64,000 bases of DNA from Liolophura sinensis (taxonomy: Eukaryota; Mollusca; Polyplacophora; Chitonida; Chitonidae). Position numbers and translations under genes: made by a program. Shown in pieces: positions 1 to 12,514 of the stretch; within the stretch, counting starts at the first letter, position 1, and each line of letters opens with the position of its first letter. Under the pieces are notes generated by a model. That model worked only from the letters and a program-made list of their open reading frames with translations. It was not told the DNA's origin and did no database searches. Where the stretch lies: positions 28,693,385-28,757,384 of the forward strand of contig NC_088295.1 in assembly GCF_032854445.1 (NCBI RefSeq). Direction: 5' to 3'.

Positions 1-3000
1 ATGAAATGTTAAAAAAAAACAAAAAAAAAACAAAAAAACAAAAAAACAAAAACAAAACAATAATGTGACATGATTTATTTGGAGGGAGGTGAAGTGTTTT
101 TGCACATTAAAATTGTTAGTGGGTCAACAAAATGTACCATGCAATGACGTTTGACGCCATAACATCACCAGAGCACGGCACTATTCTAGTAGACATTGAC
201 GCAGTTGCGTCCAGGTTTCACTGGTTTGTGGCATTCCATCTTCACATTCGTTATACCCGAGGCAGGGGATTTGTCCACAGGGCACCCATGCTTAATCTAT
301 CGCACCTCGGCAATGACCTACCCTTGCACTAGGAGACGGAAAATCGACACTCTGTGTAAATACCGGCTAATCGGTAATGAGGTGTATTGTGTCTGGCCTC
401 TCATCCTGATCAGTGCGGGCTTTGTTGTGACTACTAGTCCTCCTCACGGACACTTGACCATGTGTGGTCAGCTGCTGGTCATCTGACGTTTATCCTCCGG
501 CCACAAGTATTGTCTCCATTGTTACATTGTTTCTTCTGTTGTGTTTTTTAAAACAAGGAAAATTATAAAATAGTGTTCACGGCAGTGCTCCAAACAAAAT
601 TCAGTATAATTTGTATGAATACTGTTTTTATGAAAATCTATGACTTCTTTATTCATATGGAGAAGTGTTCTTATTAAATTTAAATTAGGTGTCCTTCTTT
701 ATAAAATCGTGAACTGAGAATGTGAAGCATACTATCTTTCACCGTACAGGTATTTGAAAACGTTCCTTAACAAAGTTATAATTACGCCTTACACTGATAT
801 TCCTTCAGTCACACCCAGAACTCAAAGACCAAGTTTTATTCATGTGGCTACTTCTTCGCATGGAAGCGTTTCTTCGTTTAAATAGCCAAATATGTATTCA
901 TTTCAAAGTCTGTATAGCATGTACATTCGGGTTATTCGTCTTTTTGACGCATAACTTAATCACTTATCAGACAAATACGGTTTTATTCATGGCGTACTTT
1001 TTTGATATTGTATAGCGACGCCTAAGGCAAGCAGTTATTTATGAGCTTGTTATCTAATGGCTGGTTACTAGGTATATACCATAAACCGTGTATGCTTTTC
1101 CAAATGGGAATGAGCCATTTAATGTTACCAGCTTCCCAACAGTCATCCCAACGAAGACTAAACTGTACAAAGGAAGTCTATAAAAAAGGATAAAATTTGC
1201 TTTTGAGTACTTGACAAATACCACACAGTATGTTACGCCAGAAAATGTCAAAATCGCTTATTGAAATCAATTTACAAAGAAATACTGCTGGGTTTAGGGG
1301 CGCGGGTGATTTCGTGCCGGTATATGAATAGACGGGAATTGAAGAGTCGCTTGTTTGTATTCAGCCCTGGACGGCCATAGTATCAACTGAGTTACAGAAA
1401 AACGTTGAATTCTGCCGTTTCACTCCTTTCAGTCACTTTCCCTTTTTCAGCAATTCCTAAGCCATGTCGGCTCGTCAATAGAAACCCTGAATAACATCCG
1501 ACATAGTCAACACTTAGGCCTCCGCCCGCCATTTGGCAGGTAGTTTTCTCAGCCCATACGCCAATCGCTGTTATAACATACTCCATGGTTGCCGTCAATG
1601 GGTGTTGGAGGCGAAGAAAGCCGAAAAGGCCGAGCCTAATTTGTCCTCTACACATTGAAAGGTGCACGGTTGCCCACAGCCTAAATCGGTGCTTTGTGCT
1701 GTGGGTGAGAGGCATTCTAGACGTACTCTCTCGCCTCGAATCCCCATGAATACCTCTCTCGCCTCTATGTTTAGATACGTCAGTTGAAGTACCCACCGAT
1801 TCTTCTCTCTTTAGACCACCTGACCCCGACAGCGCGACCCCGACCCGTTCCGCAAAATTCTTAATTACTCAGTCGAAAACTCTGTGTTATAAAGTTACAA
1901 AAGTTTTACAAAATGTCAGTTCTTTACAGCTGTAGCATTTGAAACATAAATAAGGAGAGACGGTGAGAATATGCCTGGATGGATTGTTTCGCTTATCAAA
2001 GAGCGAATAAACATGGAAATTTTCCCGTTTTGTTACCTTTTGCATTTTGGACCATTCAAGACCATGTTATAAAAAAGGGACGTGTTCATAATTTACGAAA
2101 TAAATGTTCTCTATTTAAGGGAGAGCAGTAACATGGCGTATGGGAACTTTAGGCGAACCTTTAATTTAGTTTTAATTTTTCAGATCAGCATATGCGGATG
2201 CCTCAGTCATGAGAACATGTGAACCAAACATCCATTATGCAAAGTCAACAATTTTCCAAAAAAATATCACAACGAAGAAATCCCCTATCTCTCTTAGAGT
2301 TCTCGTGTATAAATTTGGTTAAACTTGCATTTTATTTGATGACCATTCTGACACTAATCTTGTGAATGAAACGTACAGCTTTGGAAATATTGACGCTTTC
2401 TGACAATATTGTAAGTCTATAAATATTATACGTTTAAGAAGCAGAAACCCGTGATTTAACACTGTGTTAGATATGTATATATAAACTAAACTGAGTTATT
2501 AATACTGGTACCCATCCACTGGACTACTTTGTTTTAATTATGATCTGCCTGTTGGTTTTGTCGTTTCTTCACATTGTGTTCTGACGCCACGGCCCTAATG
2601 TCGATATGTTTGCAATGCTGCCTGACCCAAGACAACAACAATGACACCCACCTGAACACAGCTTTATGTCACCCAAGATTAGTCCCTGTGCTTCATTTAA
2701 ATGCCGAGAACCAAGTCACTGGTTACAAGTTTTGAGTTTTTAATATTATTGAGTCATGTATCAAACGAATGTTGAAGGTTAACAATCATTGACAGCAATA
2801 CGATCACCACTGTTAAAACCGTGCTTGCCTACCTAAATCACATGCTCTGATCTAATGTAAAATTTTAACTTTAATAGAAACTTAGTGTTCTGTTTGCTTG
2901 ACATTCAATATAGAGACGGAAACGGAAACAACTCTCCACTGCACCTGGACAATGTGCCAGTGTCAGAGTATCTTAAAGTATAAACATGATGGAATAACAA

Positions 3001-3097
3001 AAATTCCCACACGACACACTATGGCAATGACGTGTAGTGTACCAATTGCTAGAAAAAAATACAAAATAAAAAAGCAATGATGTAAAAGACTACAACA
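1..3097. other. Intergenic, no gene recognised
   Basis: The first 60 bases are an A-rich simple stretch broken by single C residues. The rest is AT-rich single-copy-looking sequence. Short ORFs at 196-486 (plus) and 1392-1796 (minus) show no domain, signal peptide or splice context I recognise, and I do not call them genes. The block around 1290-1850 is less AT-rich than its surroundings. Confidence 0.6.
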
Positions 3098-3236
3098 ACA
3101 TGGGGAATAAAACCACAGCGAAGAAAGGTGATGGTAACTGGTCACATGGGGAATAAATCCACAGCGAAGAAAGGTGATGTTAACTGGTCACATGGGGAAT
3201 AAAACCGCAGCAAAGAAAGGTGATGGTAACTGGTCA
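3098..3236. repeat. 46-bp tandem repeat, 3 copies
   Basis: Three head-to-tail copies start at 3098, 3144 and 3190. Each begins acatggggaataaa and ends ggtaactggtc. Only a few substitutions separate them, so the duplication is recent. Confidence 0.9.
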
Positions 3237-3840
3237 CATGCATAACCGGTAAAATACGGCTCTTGTCGACTTAACCTTACGTAGGGTTTTATTCAGAATA
3301 TTCATATAAATGCTTAAAGGGTAGCAGGTAGTATCCTTTAAACAGAATTAGGTATAGGAAGGCAGTGATGCTATTACCAAATATTAAGCGTCTCTGGTCT
3401 AGAATTACTCTAAAAGCTCTGTCGCTACGATATATGTTTAAAGTACTAATAATGGGGCGTTGACAGAAACTTGGGGAGCAAACCCAAATGACGACGAAAG
3501 CGTCATATAAAGTTAGCAAATAGTCACACGTAAATGATGAAATCTGGACTCTTGTCTATTAATTTACGTCCGTTTTTTTTTTTTTTTGCCAGCTGTTCAT
3601 ACAATGTCCAAAAGCAACAACTTATACTTCCCCTGGCACCATAGCATAAGAAGAATTTGGTAAAGAAAAATTGAGATGACATTAATTGTAATTTATTATA
3701 CATCAATGGTCTAGTATTACTCAAAATGCTGTGTTGTCATCACATTTAATAAACATTTACATGAAAATACACGCAAGTAACATGTGTGCATGCAAGGAAC
3801 AAAGAAATAGTAGACAGATACCAGCTGGCCGTTATCCTAT

Positions 3841-3935
3841 ATGATTTATTGGATAGGTGTTTTACGCCATAGTCACTTATATTTCACTTATCCGACGGCG
3901 GCCATCATTATGATGGGAGGAAACCGGGTTTATCC
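3841..3935 (-). mobile_element. SINE family A, 3' fragment
   Basis: The fragment reads tgatttattggataggtg, then a diverged copy of the family A body (ttacgccatagtcactta, gacggcggccatcattatga). It is an old minus-strand copy lacking the tRNA-like head. Confidence 0.6.
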
Positions 3936-6289
3936 TATATGAAGGTGAAATTCCATGCATGTGCTAAAATAAACTGCACTTCTATTGCATTAAACTTCAA
4001 AATGTTCTCTAATACCAAAAATATATGACTTTGTTGACATGCAAGCCTTCATTAAGCACTGCTTTGCTTGAAATAAGAAAATATGCTAACATCATGTTTA
4101 CATAAGCATATAGAGTTGTAGACAAAAAGCCACGCGACCATTCATCCACAAGCGAACCTATCACTCCTGCACAATTCTCGTCCGTGTCAAAGCACCGAAG
4201 GACAAAGAGGACGAGATCTTGATAACACCCCAATAGGAAAGTAATAGATTTTTCAACAGCTTGCGGGATGATCGCTTTTCATGTCAGTTTTTAATATTTA
4301 GTCAACGAATGGCCCAGGTGTGGTCGAGTGTTAAGGTAATAGACTAACGTAAGCTACTCGGGCCGGGCTCACACGGGCTCTTTTACAATGGATGAAAAGA
4401 GGCATATTTGTCCAAATGGTTCTTCTGTGTTGCAATCCGTTGCTGATTGTTCTGGGTGTGAACAATATAGGCCGATTGCAATTAAAAGTTAAAGAATTCC
4501 TTGTTGACAGTGAAGAGAGATATAGGCCGATTGAAATGACTATCGGGCTTCGAACCACATCTGTTGCTTCATAGAAGAGGGCTGTGAGATTCTTACGAAC
4601 TGAGCTCGTCAAATAAGCCTATAGTCTGTCAGCATAAGTGTACACTCAAGCGGAACAACATACCAATCCAACAGGACAAACAGATGAAACGAAATAATAC
4701 AGCTTTTATAATGACCTGTCTGAAAGTCTGCAGTGTGGTTAAAGAGTGACCCATCGCTGAGAGGGACAAAGTACTGTGTTTACCTTGAAAACTGGACTAC
4801 TTCCGACACATTCTTATTTTGTTATTTAGAATCAAAAGCAAATGCAGGCCTGAAATGTTCTTTACATTAGTCTCTAAATAGAATTTCAATGGCTTCCTTG
4901 TTGTATTTTATGAGTTTCAGCTTGATATATCAGCGTTTTAGCCTCAAATGAAACATATAGTATTAGCTTATTGTTTTGTATCACACTGTTGTCTCTGCTT
5001 GGGCTTAACTCACTTTTGAAACAAACTGTGGTAAACCGACGAAAGATTGGATTTCAACGTGAATACATGAAAACATTTGCGAACCATGACACCGTCGTCA
5101 CTGCTCTGGTTTTACTCTCTATACTGTATAGCCTTATCTTGTATCCCTGTATAAAAATGGATTTTGCTGGAGAAGTAAGCATCCCCTGTGCCTGGTTCAT
5201 TTACATTGTTTTCATGTTAATGTGTATGGAATGTGATCACAACACAGCATTTTGAGTAACTATGGACCAGTGACATCTAATAAACTGCCTCCTCAACATT
5301 AAAATCCTAAATGAGGTAAACTGTCAAGTGGTTGGATTTAACCGGTAATACGTGTGACCATTTTCCCACTATCACACCATCGTCACTATTGTGTTTTTGC
5401 TCTCCATGCTACAGTATTTTATATTAATATATTTGTCTGTTACCCTATATTGATGTTAGAGTTTTGACTGCTTCATTCGTTATTCTCACCACAAATAAAC
5501 TATCCGATAACCGCTGAGGTTACAGGTTCGAACCCCGCTGTCAGATATTTGGATACCTCTTAAAGGTTGAAGGTTTTACACATTGGTGCTTTACTACTTG
5601 TGCTTAGGTTTGCTACACTTTTAAATCTGACTGCCGTCATATAAGTTACGGGTTTAGCATAAATAACAAAAGTTATTGACGTTCATTATAGTATTCAGTG
5701 ATGTGAGTGCCAGGGTAAAATCAACGTCCATCACGAAGAGCCTGAAAACCTGACTAGAGGAAGACCAAACAGCGAGAGCTGGATCCGATCCTGTAACCTT
5801 TTTGCCCAGGGCCCAATCAGTTGCTGCGAGAAAAAGTACTTTATGTTAATGTGCCAGCGGGCTACTACTTCTAACCATTACATAAATGGTTTTTAATACG
5901 AATGTCTGCTCCGATGTATAGATTATATAGTTCCTCCATGTGCCTATATATAGAACAAGCGCCATTACACATGCGCAAAGTTATGTAGTCTTAGAAGATA
6001 TAGAAAACTGTGGTCGCTGAGGTCAGAAAGTCACGTTTTAATCTTAGGGGCTGATCCAGGGATTGACTTTGCGTGGCGCCAGGAGTTTGCTTCAGAGCAC
6101 CTGGCGGTATATATGGCCGACGCGCTGGTGTTGCGGAACTCTATCTAGAACAATGCAAAGTGTTGTTTGTGTCAGGAGCTGTGCTGCAGTTTCAATTTGA
6201 TCATTTGAAATATTAAATGTTGACAAAACGGTTTTTTAAATAATTATATACAGAAAAAAAATAAATAAAAAATAAAAAATAATTTAACC
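3936..6289. other. Intergenic with an unnamed dispersed repeat
   Basis: No gene recognised. A diverged repeat occurs here twice (about 5020-5140 and 5310-5430) and again near 6860-6990. The copies share a stretch like acgtgtgaccat, then a block with cgtcgtcactgct and a T-rich tail. The 94-codon ORF at 4971-5255 lies inside the first copy, so it is repeat sequence. A tRNA B-box-like string (ggttcgaacccc) sits near 5526 without a foldable tRNA around it. Confidence 0.5.
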
Positions 6290-6640
6290 AGCCCCAATGG
6301 CTCAGTTGGTAGAGCGTTTGCTTCGAGGGCGGAAGATCCTGGGTCAATCCTGGGTCAGGTCACACCTTAGACTTTAAAACAGGAAGTTGTGGCTTTCTCT
6401 CTTGGCGTTCAGAATTAAGGGGAAGTCAACGAGTGGTTGACCCGTATCAGTATAATGGCTCGCATGGGGCGGCTTACTTGCCTTCGGTAAGTCGTCTCAA
6501 TGAAGCAGTACTAGACAAAAGAGCGGTGGAAATCCGTCCTGCAACAAGAGGGCACATTAAGCATACATGCACTTTAAGGGCTCCTTCAGTGTCATATGAC
6601 TGAAAAATTGTTGATTACGACGTATAAACAACCAAGAACT
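6290..6640 (+). mobile_element. SINE family B, near full-length
   Basis: The tRNA-like head contains atggctcagttggtagagcg (A box). It is followed by a conserved body (gttgacccgtatcagtataa, gcggcttacttgccttc) and the 3' end catatgactgaaaaattgtt. Another long copy lies at 54,695-55,036 and fragments occur near 9610, 25,573, 53,768 and 61,671. The family differs from SINE family A in body and tail. Confidence 0.8.
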
Positions 6641-9600
6641 CGCTCTATATCCAAAATGGTGCTATTAACGGTTAAACAATTAATGACTTACACCAACTAA
6701 AACCGTTACCCACATTCCTAAGTTATTGTATGTTACATGTGATTTAATTCAGTAATTCTAAACCAGTTTTGGGGTTTTACCCAATTCTGCGTAAGTCATG
6801 GTGCTAGGGGGCGAGTAATTTGCTGCTATTTAAGTATTTACATGAACAGTTAGAATAAAACCCTAGATGAGATAAATTGACATGATGCCGTATTTCACAG
6901 GTTACGTGTGACCATTTGACAGTTATGACATTGTCGTCGCTGCTTTGGTTTTAATCTCTGTGCTTTTATTATATTATTTTGTTTTAGTTGCCCGTAGTTG
7001 CCAGTTTTACCCCATCCAATCTTTATATACTGGCGGTCAGTTTTCATACTTGAATTGTAGTATTGTGTTTTGACTTTTTTTTAGGGAGCATTGATCCTTT
7101 TTTAAAAGCCTCTGTTATAACATGTAGACTAAATAGTAACGACGACCTTAAATACAAATACAAGATCTTATACCTATATGGGCTTACAGGTTACTGTTTC
7201 AAGTTTTCCGTTAAGCTTAAATGTATTTTCGTTCGCTGACCTGGTCAAAAAGTTAAGAAGAGATTATGATACCAAACTAATATCGTTTAATCCGACGATT
7301 AACTTTTTCTTTGCCCTCGGATTATCCTAATATTACTTAGAGGCATGGAATAAATCAACGATGATATAATCGCTTCTGTGAGTTGAAATGTAATGGAAAT
7401 GAACCCATGGGTCATTCTGTATACAATCTAGGCCTCAGACAATACTACCCTAATCGCCAGACGTAAACAGCATACCGGGAAACAACGTTTAAACCAAACG
7501 TTTTAAAATAAAAAGCATATAAAGAAAGAGATTAGGGTACATTTTTAGGGTATAAAGAAGCAGTCAGCAGTTCCCAATGATACTAATGTTCTAGGCGTGC
7601 CAATTTAATCAATATCCAAATCGTACAGTGGATGGTTGTTTATAAACTGCCGTTGATTAAAAACATGTATTTAAGTTGCTATCTTATTGTAACTCTTCAT
7701 ATACGTCTATCCAACGTGGCCGTTTCATTCAGTACGATGTATAACCGTCATCTATACCTGCAGTCTTACACTGAATTGGGGTTCTTGATGAATTTCAATC
7801 ATCCAAGAGTCACCTTGACGAATCTATATAAATGCAGTGTCTACGAAGTTTTCATGGAAATGACATTGTCCCGGTTTTAACTCTATTAGATCATATTTGT
7901 CTTAAGATAACATTTATGAGGTGATTTGAAATTTATTTTTTAAGTTCCGAGAATAAGCTTTAAAACTCCAGGCCTATTACAAATTTTCTCAGACCTTGAG
8001 GGATCGGCCCCTGTGTCTCAAGAACAAACTTTTGCTTTGTATATAGTTTATATTACAGACAATGCGATAGTAGGTTCAGTCGATCATTAAAAAAATATAT
8101 ATGTATTCACCAGATTTGTATATGTAGAAGCTTATACTTCAGTTGTCATCTTATTTTTGGCCAATCATATTACCTCATTGTCCTATCTTCCAGGCCATAA
8201 CTAGAGTTGACAGTTTCGCACATATAAATTTACAATAATTACATTTCTAAAGCGTTTATCTCGTTGTGGCCTGTATGTTGTACACCTAAACGTCATCTCC
8301 ATTTCAAGCAAGAGAAGTTTCGAAATAGGCATGTCTGTAATTATAATTTTCTTTCCATTTAATATTTTTTTACATCCGGTATTTAAAGCCAACAACTTCT
8401 CCTTGAATACCAGTTTGATACAACTGTAACCAATTCTCACTGTCACCTTCCACCCAGGTAGATTGACAGAAAAGAGTGGCACATCAATCCACTCATAATT
8501 ACGGATTTTTTTCTAAGGCTATATACTTTGTCTATACATAAATTTATAGACCAGCCAAGGATATCTTATGTTTTATAATGTTTGGGATATTCTCACATAA
8601 GCTAAATGTGTTATCTGTAGTTATTTATAAGACTTCATGAGATCGATCTTTGAACATCGAGGTCTATAGCAATATTATCCTGCCCTTATGAACGCCATGC
8701 GTCCGCTGTAAGTCCAATGCGAACTAAGCCACGAGCGTACATGTATGATAAATAACTCAAGCAAGTCAATCGTGCATGTTTCCTCCACAAATAACATGAA
8801 CAGGCCTTGGTTTTGATAGCTCAGGTTTAACGGATTAGAAGAAACTTTGTCTATCGCACGCTTTTACTTCCACCCGTTTTCACCCGATAAAAAGCTCGGC
8901 ATTTCGCACCTGCCTGAGAGTTGGGGGGCGACACGACTCAGGTCTCTAATCCCACTTCAGGAACAGCCCACGGGCCTAGCCATATTGTTGTTGCGAAATC
9001 AAAAGGTCGAAGACTTTCTGATCAACATTCACATTGTGACAATATCAATGGCTCTGGCTTGTCGCTCAGCTTGCTGCTTTCAGGCCTGACAAATTAGCCA
9101 GCTCATTATACGCGTATCATGGCGGACATTATGTCAGAGGTCTTTGTGATAGAGGCGAGCAGAATAGCTGCGGTGGCGGGACCCGGGCCCGCAGGTAGCA
9201 CGCCATCATTATCCGCACAACGATAATCGGAAACAACAAAAAGAAAATCAAGAGGTTTTTGTCACTTATTCAACTGACCTTTGATGGTCAAGAGTAACCC
9301 GAGTTTTAATTAAGTGCCAAAGATCTGGCCGCTCCCTTATGGTTTCGGGCCGATCATGTGTGAGTCCAGCCAAAGGGCCTGTTAGTGACAATGCCGGAGG
9401 CAATCGGGTCAGTTAAAAGCTGCACAAATAACGTTTTTTGATAGAAATTGAGATTATTACTGGCCCGAGGGTACAAGTAACAGAGAGGGAATAGCAACTA
9501 TCCCTCGACAAATGCAACGCCTTCAATTAGGATCTGTGACAAATTGTGAAGATTGTCTTCAAGAGCACGCGAGAGAACGTTTTTTTTCGCTGTGTATTAG

Positions 9601-10709
9601 AATACCGTCGCTTGGACGTTAAGCCCCAAGCACTCACTCACTCACCGTCGCTTGGTCTAGTTGATGAGCTTCACTTCACAGCAGCTCAGACGAATTATCT
9701 GCCAAAAACAGAATAAATGCTGGAAACTTATAAATATAAATCCATGATGATTGATTAATTTTACTGATTGTTGCTTAACGCGATTCTTGAGAATTTTTCA
9801 CTATGGCCGTCCGCTATAGGCCTAGTGCAAGACAGGTGACCTTAGACTGCACAAATACTCATCACATCGCGTGATGACTATGCGATGTTTAGTTACAATG
9901 GTGTGAAGGGTTAGCAAATTTTTGGTGAAAATGATGCCACGATCGTTTTAGCATGATTACCCATCACAATTTCGCGTCATCGTTTTGTAGCAAGAGTTGA
10001 TTTAGTGTAGTGGTTGATGGTCACTGTATACGATCTTTCTATTTAATTTGGCACCCGCACTCAGAACTTTTCCACACAAACTTTGCTTCCTTTGGAGAAA
10101 GTTTTTCGTAATCTTCTTTGTAACAATATTTAGTATAGTTTTATCCTTTTCCAATGCTCATAAAATAAATCTGAAAGCAAGCAAATGACTTCAATCTTTT
10201 ATTTACCTGCACATTCAGACCACGAGACCTTGTACGCAGTGCTAGATGGTTTAAAGGACAGGTGCAGGGGAAATAACTCTGTAACAAAGACACCACAAGG
10301 TCTTTCATGGCTACACAGGATGTGGTCCAATGCATTATTACACTGACGGTTGATAGATGTCATTTAAAAAGCGGTTTTAAGTGATTAGGGAAAATGCAAA
10401 TCTAAATAACGAAAATACTGTTACCCTGATGATCTGTTTGAATATAACAAGAACGATATTGAGCTTATTTTCTTCCTTTCCACCAGGCTATTTGTAATCA
10501 CTTGCATAATTTCTGAAACGCGTATTGATCTTTTCTACAGTGAGCTGTGACAGTATCTGCTACATGTCTGAGCTTGTCTGTAATGACGTTCACACTCTTT
10601 TTATGCGTATGCCCAGTTTTATCACAGCGTAGTGTGAATACTGTGGTGGAGGCATAAAGGATTCTATAGTGTCAATTGGGTCAATTTTTGGTAAGTGTGT
10701 GTGTGTGGT
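6641..10709. other. Intergenic, no gene recognised
   Basis: Mostly AT-rich sequence. A dispersed repeat covering about 7500-7700 recurs diverged at about 11,420-11,580; the shared part includes agaaagcatataaag-like and cgttaatcaaaaa-like strings. A fragment of the SINE family B 3' end (gttaagccccaagcactcac) is near 9617. The block 8925-9470 is described separately. Confidence 0.5.
8925..9470. other. Non-repetitive GC-balanced block, possible conserved noncoding element
   Basis: Compared with its AT-rich flanks, this block is richer in G and C, has no simple repeats and no reading frame with coding character. Strings such as gtgccaaagatctggcc and gccggaggcaatcgggtcag have the texture of constrained noncoding DNA. 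This is only an impression from composition; no alignment was possible. Confidence 0.2.
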
Positions 10710-10733
10710 GGGGGGTGGGGGTGGGGGGGGGGG
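10710..10733 (+). other. G-quadruplex-type G-run tract
   Basis: Four runs of G separated by single T residues directly follow a (GT)n stretch and border the 25-bp minisatellite. The pattern satisfies the usual G-quadruplex rule on the plus strand. Confidence 0.7.
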
Positions 10734-10740
10734 TCATGAA

Positions 10741-11270
10741 AGCAGGCTGTTGTTAGGCCAATGAATGGGAACCACTGGATGGTTCACGAATGCAGGCCGT
10801 TGGAAGATTCATGACAGTACGGCGTTGGGATGTGCACGAGAGCTGGCCGTTGGGAGGTTCATGAAGGTATCCGTTGGGCTGTTCATGAAAGGGGCGGCCC
10901 CAAGGTTCATGAAAGGGGTGGTTGAAATGATCAACAAAGTGGCCGTTGGAAGGTTCATGAAAGTGGGTCGTTGGGAGGTTCATGAAAGTGGGTCGTTGGG
11001 AGGTTCATGGAAGTGGGTCGTTGGGAGGTTCATGAAAGTGGGTCGTTGGGAGGTTCATGAAAGTGGGTCGTTGGGAGGTTCATGAAAGAAGACCGTTGCA
11101 TGTTCATGAATGCAGGCTGTTGGGTGGTTCATGAAAGTGAGCCTTTGGGATGTTTATGAAAACAGGCCGCTGGGAGGTTAATAAAAACAGGCCATTGGGT
11201 GGTTCATGAAAGTTGGCCGTTGGGAGAATCATGAAAGTTGGCTGTTGGGGTGGCACGGGGTTTCTGATAG
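10741..11270. repeat. 25-bp minisatellite
   Basis: The unit is approximately catgaaagtgggtcgttggg plus aggtt. Copies in the centre (about 10,950-11,090) are nearly identical and those at both edges are diverged, as expected for unequal exchange. Open reading frames on both strands here are a by-product of the repeat. Confidence 0.9.
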
Positions 11271-11639
11271 TAAGCCTTTGGATGGTTTATGAAACGTGAC
11301 CGTCTGGAGAAAAGAGAAAGTTGGCCGTTGCGCTTCAAATATTTTGTTGTATTGCGAGGGCGTGCTGTTCGTAGTGAATAGCCGTAGTGACAGATACCGA
11401 TATGTTACCAAGCAATACTACAGAAAGCATATAAAGTAAAAATAAAAATATGACTGAGTTGTGTGAAGATGCAAGGATTAATGTCCTAGGGGCGTAAATT
11501 TAAACAGTATCTGAACAGTGTACCATGCTAGTTTGTAACTTGTCGTTAATCAAAAATATATATCTCATTTGTGCTTTGAATGCAATAACCATGCCTATTC
11601 ACGGATTAAGTGGAATTAGACATAACTCTGAAGTAGAGC

Positions 11640-12186
11640 ACTGGATATTCTGGACATTTCGCCCACATTCAATAGCTTGTATTTCTCCTGAACATTTCGC
11701 CCACAGTCAATAGCTTGTATTTCTTCTGGACATTTCGCCCACAGTCAATAGCTTGTATTTCTTCTGGACATTTCGCCCACAGTCAATAGCTTGTATTTCT
11801 TCTGGACATTTCGCCCACATTCAATAGCTTGTATTTCTTCTGGACAATGCGCCCACATTCATTTGCTTGTATTTCTTACGGATAATGTGCCCACATCCAT
11901 TTGCTTGTATTTCTTATGGACAATGTGCCCACATCCATTTGCTTGTATTTCTTCTGGACAATGCGCCCACATTCATTTGCTTGTATTTCTTATGGACAAT
12001 GTGCCCACATCCATTTGCTTGTATTTCTTCTGGACAATGCGCCCACATCCATTTGCTTGTATTTCTTATGGACAATGTGCCCATATCCATTTGCTTGTAT
12101 TTCTTCTGGACAATGCGCCCACATTCATTTGCTTGTATTTCTTATGGACAATGTGCCCACATCCATTTGCTTGTATTTCTTCTAAA
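11640..12186. repeat. 38-bp minisatellite, about 14 copies
   Basis: The unit is tggacaatgcgcccacattc followed by atttgcttgtatttcttc. Left-hand copies carry a tttcgcccacagtcaatag variant; right-hand copies alternate between cttctggacaatgcgccc and cttatggacaatgtgccc. Because 38 is not a multiple of three, all plus-strand frames are open over long stretches; these are not genes. Confidence 0.95.
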
Positions 12187-12245
12187 CGCTATCATCTTAT
12201 ACAATGAAAAATTGTACAAGACGGATTGTTCTTCTTCTTCTTAGC

Positions 12246-12514
12246 CGGGGGCCTCCGTGGCTCAGTTGGTTAGCGCGCTGGCGCAGCGTAATGACCCAGG
12301 AGCCTCTCACCAATGCGGTCGCTGTGAGTTCAAGTCCAGCTCATGCTGGCATCCTCTCCGGTCGTACGTGGGTCGGTCCGGCAGCAGCCAGCGGATGGTC
12401 TTAGGTCTCCCCCGTGCTCTGTCCTGTTTCCTCCCTCCATAATGCTGGCCGCCGTCGTATAAGTGAAATATTCTTGAGTGCAGCGTAAAACATCACTCAA
12501 ATAAATAAATAAAT
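12246..12514 (+). mobile_element. SINE family A, full-length reference copy
   Basis: The tRNA-derived head has an A box (tggctcagttggttagcgcg) and a B box (gagttcaagtcc). The body includes gctggccgccgtcgtataag, then gaaatattcttgagt, and the copy ends in an AAATAAATAAAT tail. This is the best preserved of about 19 copies or fragments in the window, and I use it as the family reference. Confidence 0.9.

Noticed and set aside
196-486. 96-codon plus-strand ORF
   Set aside because: No similarity I recognise; overlapping ORFs in other frames are equally long, so openness is likely chance.
1392-1796. 134-codon minus-strand ORF
   Set aside because: No recognisable domain, no splice partners and no codon pattern distinct from the surrounding DNA.
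6290-6370. tRNA gene
   Set aside because: The tRNA-like head of SINE family B, repeated at 53,768 and 54,695 with the same 3' body.
11791-12244. Plus-strand ORFs of up to 138 codons in the 38-bp minisatellite
   Set aside because: Pure by-product of a stop-free tandem repeat; no start context, domain or splice evidence.
12246-12340. tRNA gene
   Set aside because: A- and B-box-like strings are present but the sequence cannot be completed to a normal tRNA fold, and the same unit continues into a SINE body found many times.
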